Of a stretch of 64,000 nt of DNA, positions 62,711-64,000 are shown one piece after another. The stretch covers positions 62,001 to 126,000 of the forward strand of contig NZ_OCTN01000002.1 in assembly GCF_900231835.1 (NCBI RefSeq). The letters are read 5' to 3'. Position 1 is the stretch's first letter; every line of letters starts with the position of its first letter. The translations under genes and the position numbers were made by a program. The notes beneath the pieces were generated by a model, which saw nothing but the letters and a program-made list of their open reading frames with translations, was not told the DNA's origin and did not search any database. The stretch is from Pontivivens marinum. GTDB lineage: Bacteria; Pseudomonadota; Alphaproteobacteria; Rhodobacterales; Rhodobacteraceae.

Positions 62711-64000
62711 TTATGCATCAAGCGTGCCAGTCGGTAGGGTTACAGTAAATTCAGCGCCCGGTCCGTCAACCGGTACGGATCGCAGGGTGCCGCCATGTTC
62801 GCGGACAATCGCGGCGGAAATGGCTAGGCCGAGGCCCATACCCTGACCGGATGCCTTGGTGGTGAAAAACGGCTCGAACACCGCATCGGGGCTGCTGAGG
62901 CCGTGACCACGATCGCGCACCGTAATCTCAACCTGTTGGGCGGTGCTGCGCAGGGTCAGGTGGATCGGCTGATCGGTGCTGGCATCACGGGCATTGCGCA
63001 GCAGGTTTACCAGCACCTGTTCCAGCCGCGGTGCATCCACTGGCAGGGTAACGGGGTTATCCGGTAGGGTGCAGGTGATCGGAACGGAACTATCGGCGTT
63101 GACCAGCTCCATCGCTGATGTCGCCGTTTCGCGTAGGTCCGTTGGGCTGAGCACAGGGGCCTGTGGGTGGGCAAAGAACCGGAGTTGCCGCACGATCCCC
63201 TGCATTCGTGCGACAAGGCTGGTCAGGCGTGCCAGCAGGGCGGTTGTTTCAGGATCGGTCGTGCCACCGGGCAGGGCTGATGCGCCCAGCCATGTTTGCA
63301 TCGCGGCGATTGGCTGTCCCAACTCATGTGTGACCGAGGCGGAGAGCTGTCCCAGAGCGGCCATGCGGCTGGATCGCTCCAGATCGGCCTGCGCCGCTGC
63401 GAGAGAGAGCTGCGCCTCGCGCCGCTCCGTGATTTCCTCGGCCAAGGCGGCGTTGGCGCGGGCCAGTGAGCGCCGCGCCTGCTGTGATTGCCCCAGTGCG
63501 CGGCGGGTTCTGTGCTGCCGTGTCACCAGAAACAGCGCGAGCGCGGCCAGCATGGCAAAGGCGGCGATGCCCAGCACCAAACGCGCGCGGACCACGATGG
63601 CAGCTTGGGGAGTGACATAATGCAACTCCCAGCCAAGTTGCCCAACGGGTAGGGCAACATGCAGCATGGGTGTGCCGTTGATGTAGACCTGATCCGAAAC
63701 TGCATCAAAATCGGGCAGGGGCAGTAGGGGTTGATTGGCGAATTGGCGGGATTCACGCAGGGCGGCCAGTTCCGCATTCGGCAGCGGACGCACTGCGCGC
63801 CATGTCAGGTTATCCACGCCGCTCAGCACGATAACACCGGCGGCGTTCGAGACGAAAACCTGCTCACCGGATGCGGCCCAGTCGCGGGCGAGCTGCGTCA
63901 GGTCACGCTTTAACGCGATCACCCCCAGTGGTGTGCCGTCCAGCCCCGGCATCGGGTGGGACAAAAAGTAGCCGGGCTGATGTGTGGTGGCGCCGATGGC
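62711..64000 (-). CDS. dctB: Sensor histidine kinase (DctB-like), N-terminus outside window
   Basis: The visible 429 residues run into the right window edge. The part closest to the edge is the end of a periplasmic dCache-type sensor domain (PGYFLSHPMPGLDGTPLGVI), then a transmembrane helix (about fragment residues 135-160), a coiled coil, and the kinase core. The phosphorylated histidine is in SVTHELGQPIAAM (fragment H225). The N box is VNLLRNARDAS and the G boxes are RDRGHGLS and GQGMGLGLAIS. DctB partners phosphorylate DctD in response to dicarboxylates; here the adjacent target is a TAXI transporter, so the signal may differ. The frame stays open to base 64000. Confidence 0.93.
   Translation of the reverse strand, partial: AIGATTHQPGYFLSHPMPGLDGTPLGVIALKRDLTQLARDWAASGEQVFVSNAAGVIVLSGVDNLTWRAVRPLPNAELAALRESRQFANQPLLPLPDFDAVSDQVYINGTPMLHVALPVGQLGWELHYVTPQAAIVVRARLVLGIAAFAMLAALALFLVTRQHRTRRALGQSQQARRSLARANAALAEEITERREAQLSLAAAQADLERSSRMAALGQLSASVTHELGQPIAAMQTWLGASALPGGTTDPETTALLARLTSLVARMQGIVRQLRFFAHPQAPVLSPTDLRETATSAMELVNADSSVPITCTLPDNPVTLPVDAPRLEQVLVNLLRNARDASTDQPIHLTLRSTAQQVEITVRDRGHGLSSPDAVFEPFFTTKASGQGMGLGLAISAAIVREHGGTLRSVPVDGPGAEFTVTLPTGTLDA

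Overview
The window looks like a piece of a Rhodobacteraceae (Roseobacter-group) alphaproteobacterial chromosome. The support is indirect: GC-rich coding with long antisense open frames, very dense packing with many 4-nt ATGA start/stop overlaps, a structured leader in front of serC-serA, small DUF1127-type proteins, a TAXI-type TRAP transporter and a DmdC-like acyl-CoA dehydrogenase. I see no rRNA, tRNA, CRISPR array, insertion sequence or phage gene. Both ends cut genes: valS on the left and a DctB-type histidine kinase on the right.

Layout. 1-7.3 kb: the valS end, an aminotransferase, argG, an orphan chemotaxis receptor coupled to a small membrane protein, and msrA. 7.2-12.5 kb: a deaminase, chrA with a rhodanese, a VOC protein, a YggT-family protein, a thioesterase and an MFS transporter. 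12.5-21.2 kb: mepA and a run of same-strand genes containing the lysine genes dapD and dapE plus an epimerase, an aldo/keto reductase, a HAD hydrolase and an aminotransferase. 21.2-24.3 kb: a nucleotidase-family phosphoesterase, an alpha/beta hydrolase and a GNAT protein. 24.4-33 kb: a minus-strand beta-oxidation cluster (two acyl-CoA dehydrogenases, GST, thiolase, NTF2-like protein, FadB) headed by a MerR regulator and closed by a terminator. 33-36.5 kb: LysR-murI, then a second, similar MerR gene divergent from two PaaI-type thioesterases. 36.6-41.4 kb: an EamA exporter facing a MocR-EamA-MATE operon, and a DUF1127 gene divergent from mocR. 41.5-45.2 kb: soxR, a SoxR-box promoter driving a 57-residue protein, and serC-serA behind a structured leader. 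45.3-51.3 kb: a 41-residue membrane protein, an FKBP, rmuC, purA, a J-domain protein, bolA and argE. 51.5-57.9 kb: a peptide-type ABC operon with a small XRE regulator lodged between its two permease genes and a PCuAC-like secreted protein at its end. 57.9-64 kb: a TRAP permease and TAXI binding protein behind a sigma-54 promoter with two upstream activator sites, followed by a DctD/DctB pair.

How the genes work together. The clearest regulatory unit is at the right end. A DctB-like kinase and a DctD-like sigma-54 activator sit directly upstream of a -24/-12 promoter, with two 16-bp palindromes exactly 32 bp apart. That promoter feeds the TAXI binding protein and then, after three hairpins, the fused TRAP permease. 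The most unusual arrangement is the XRE gene inside the ABC operon: its start overlaps the dppB stop and its stop overlaps the dppC start through the same 8-nt string, as if a 301-nt block had been inserted into one overlapping junction. The SoxR circuit is also complete in sequence: regulator, box, 19-bp-spacer promoter and a single small target gene.
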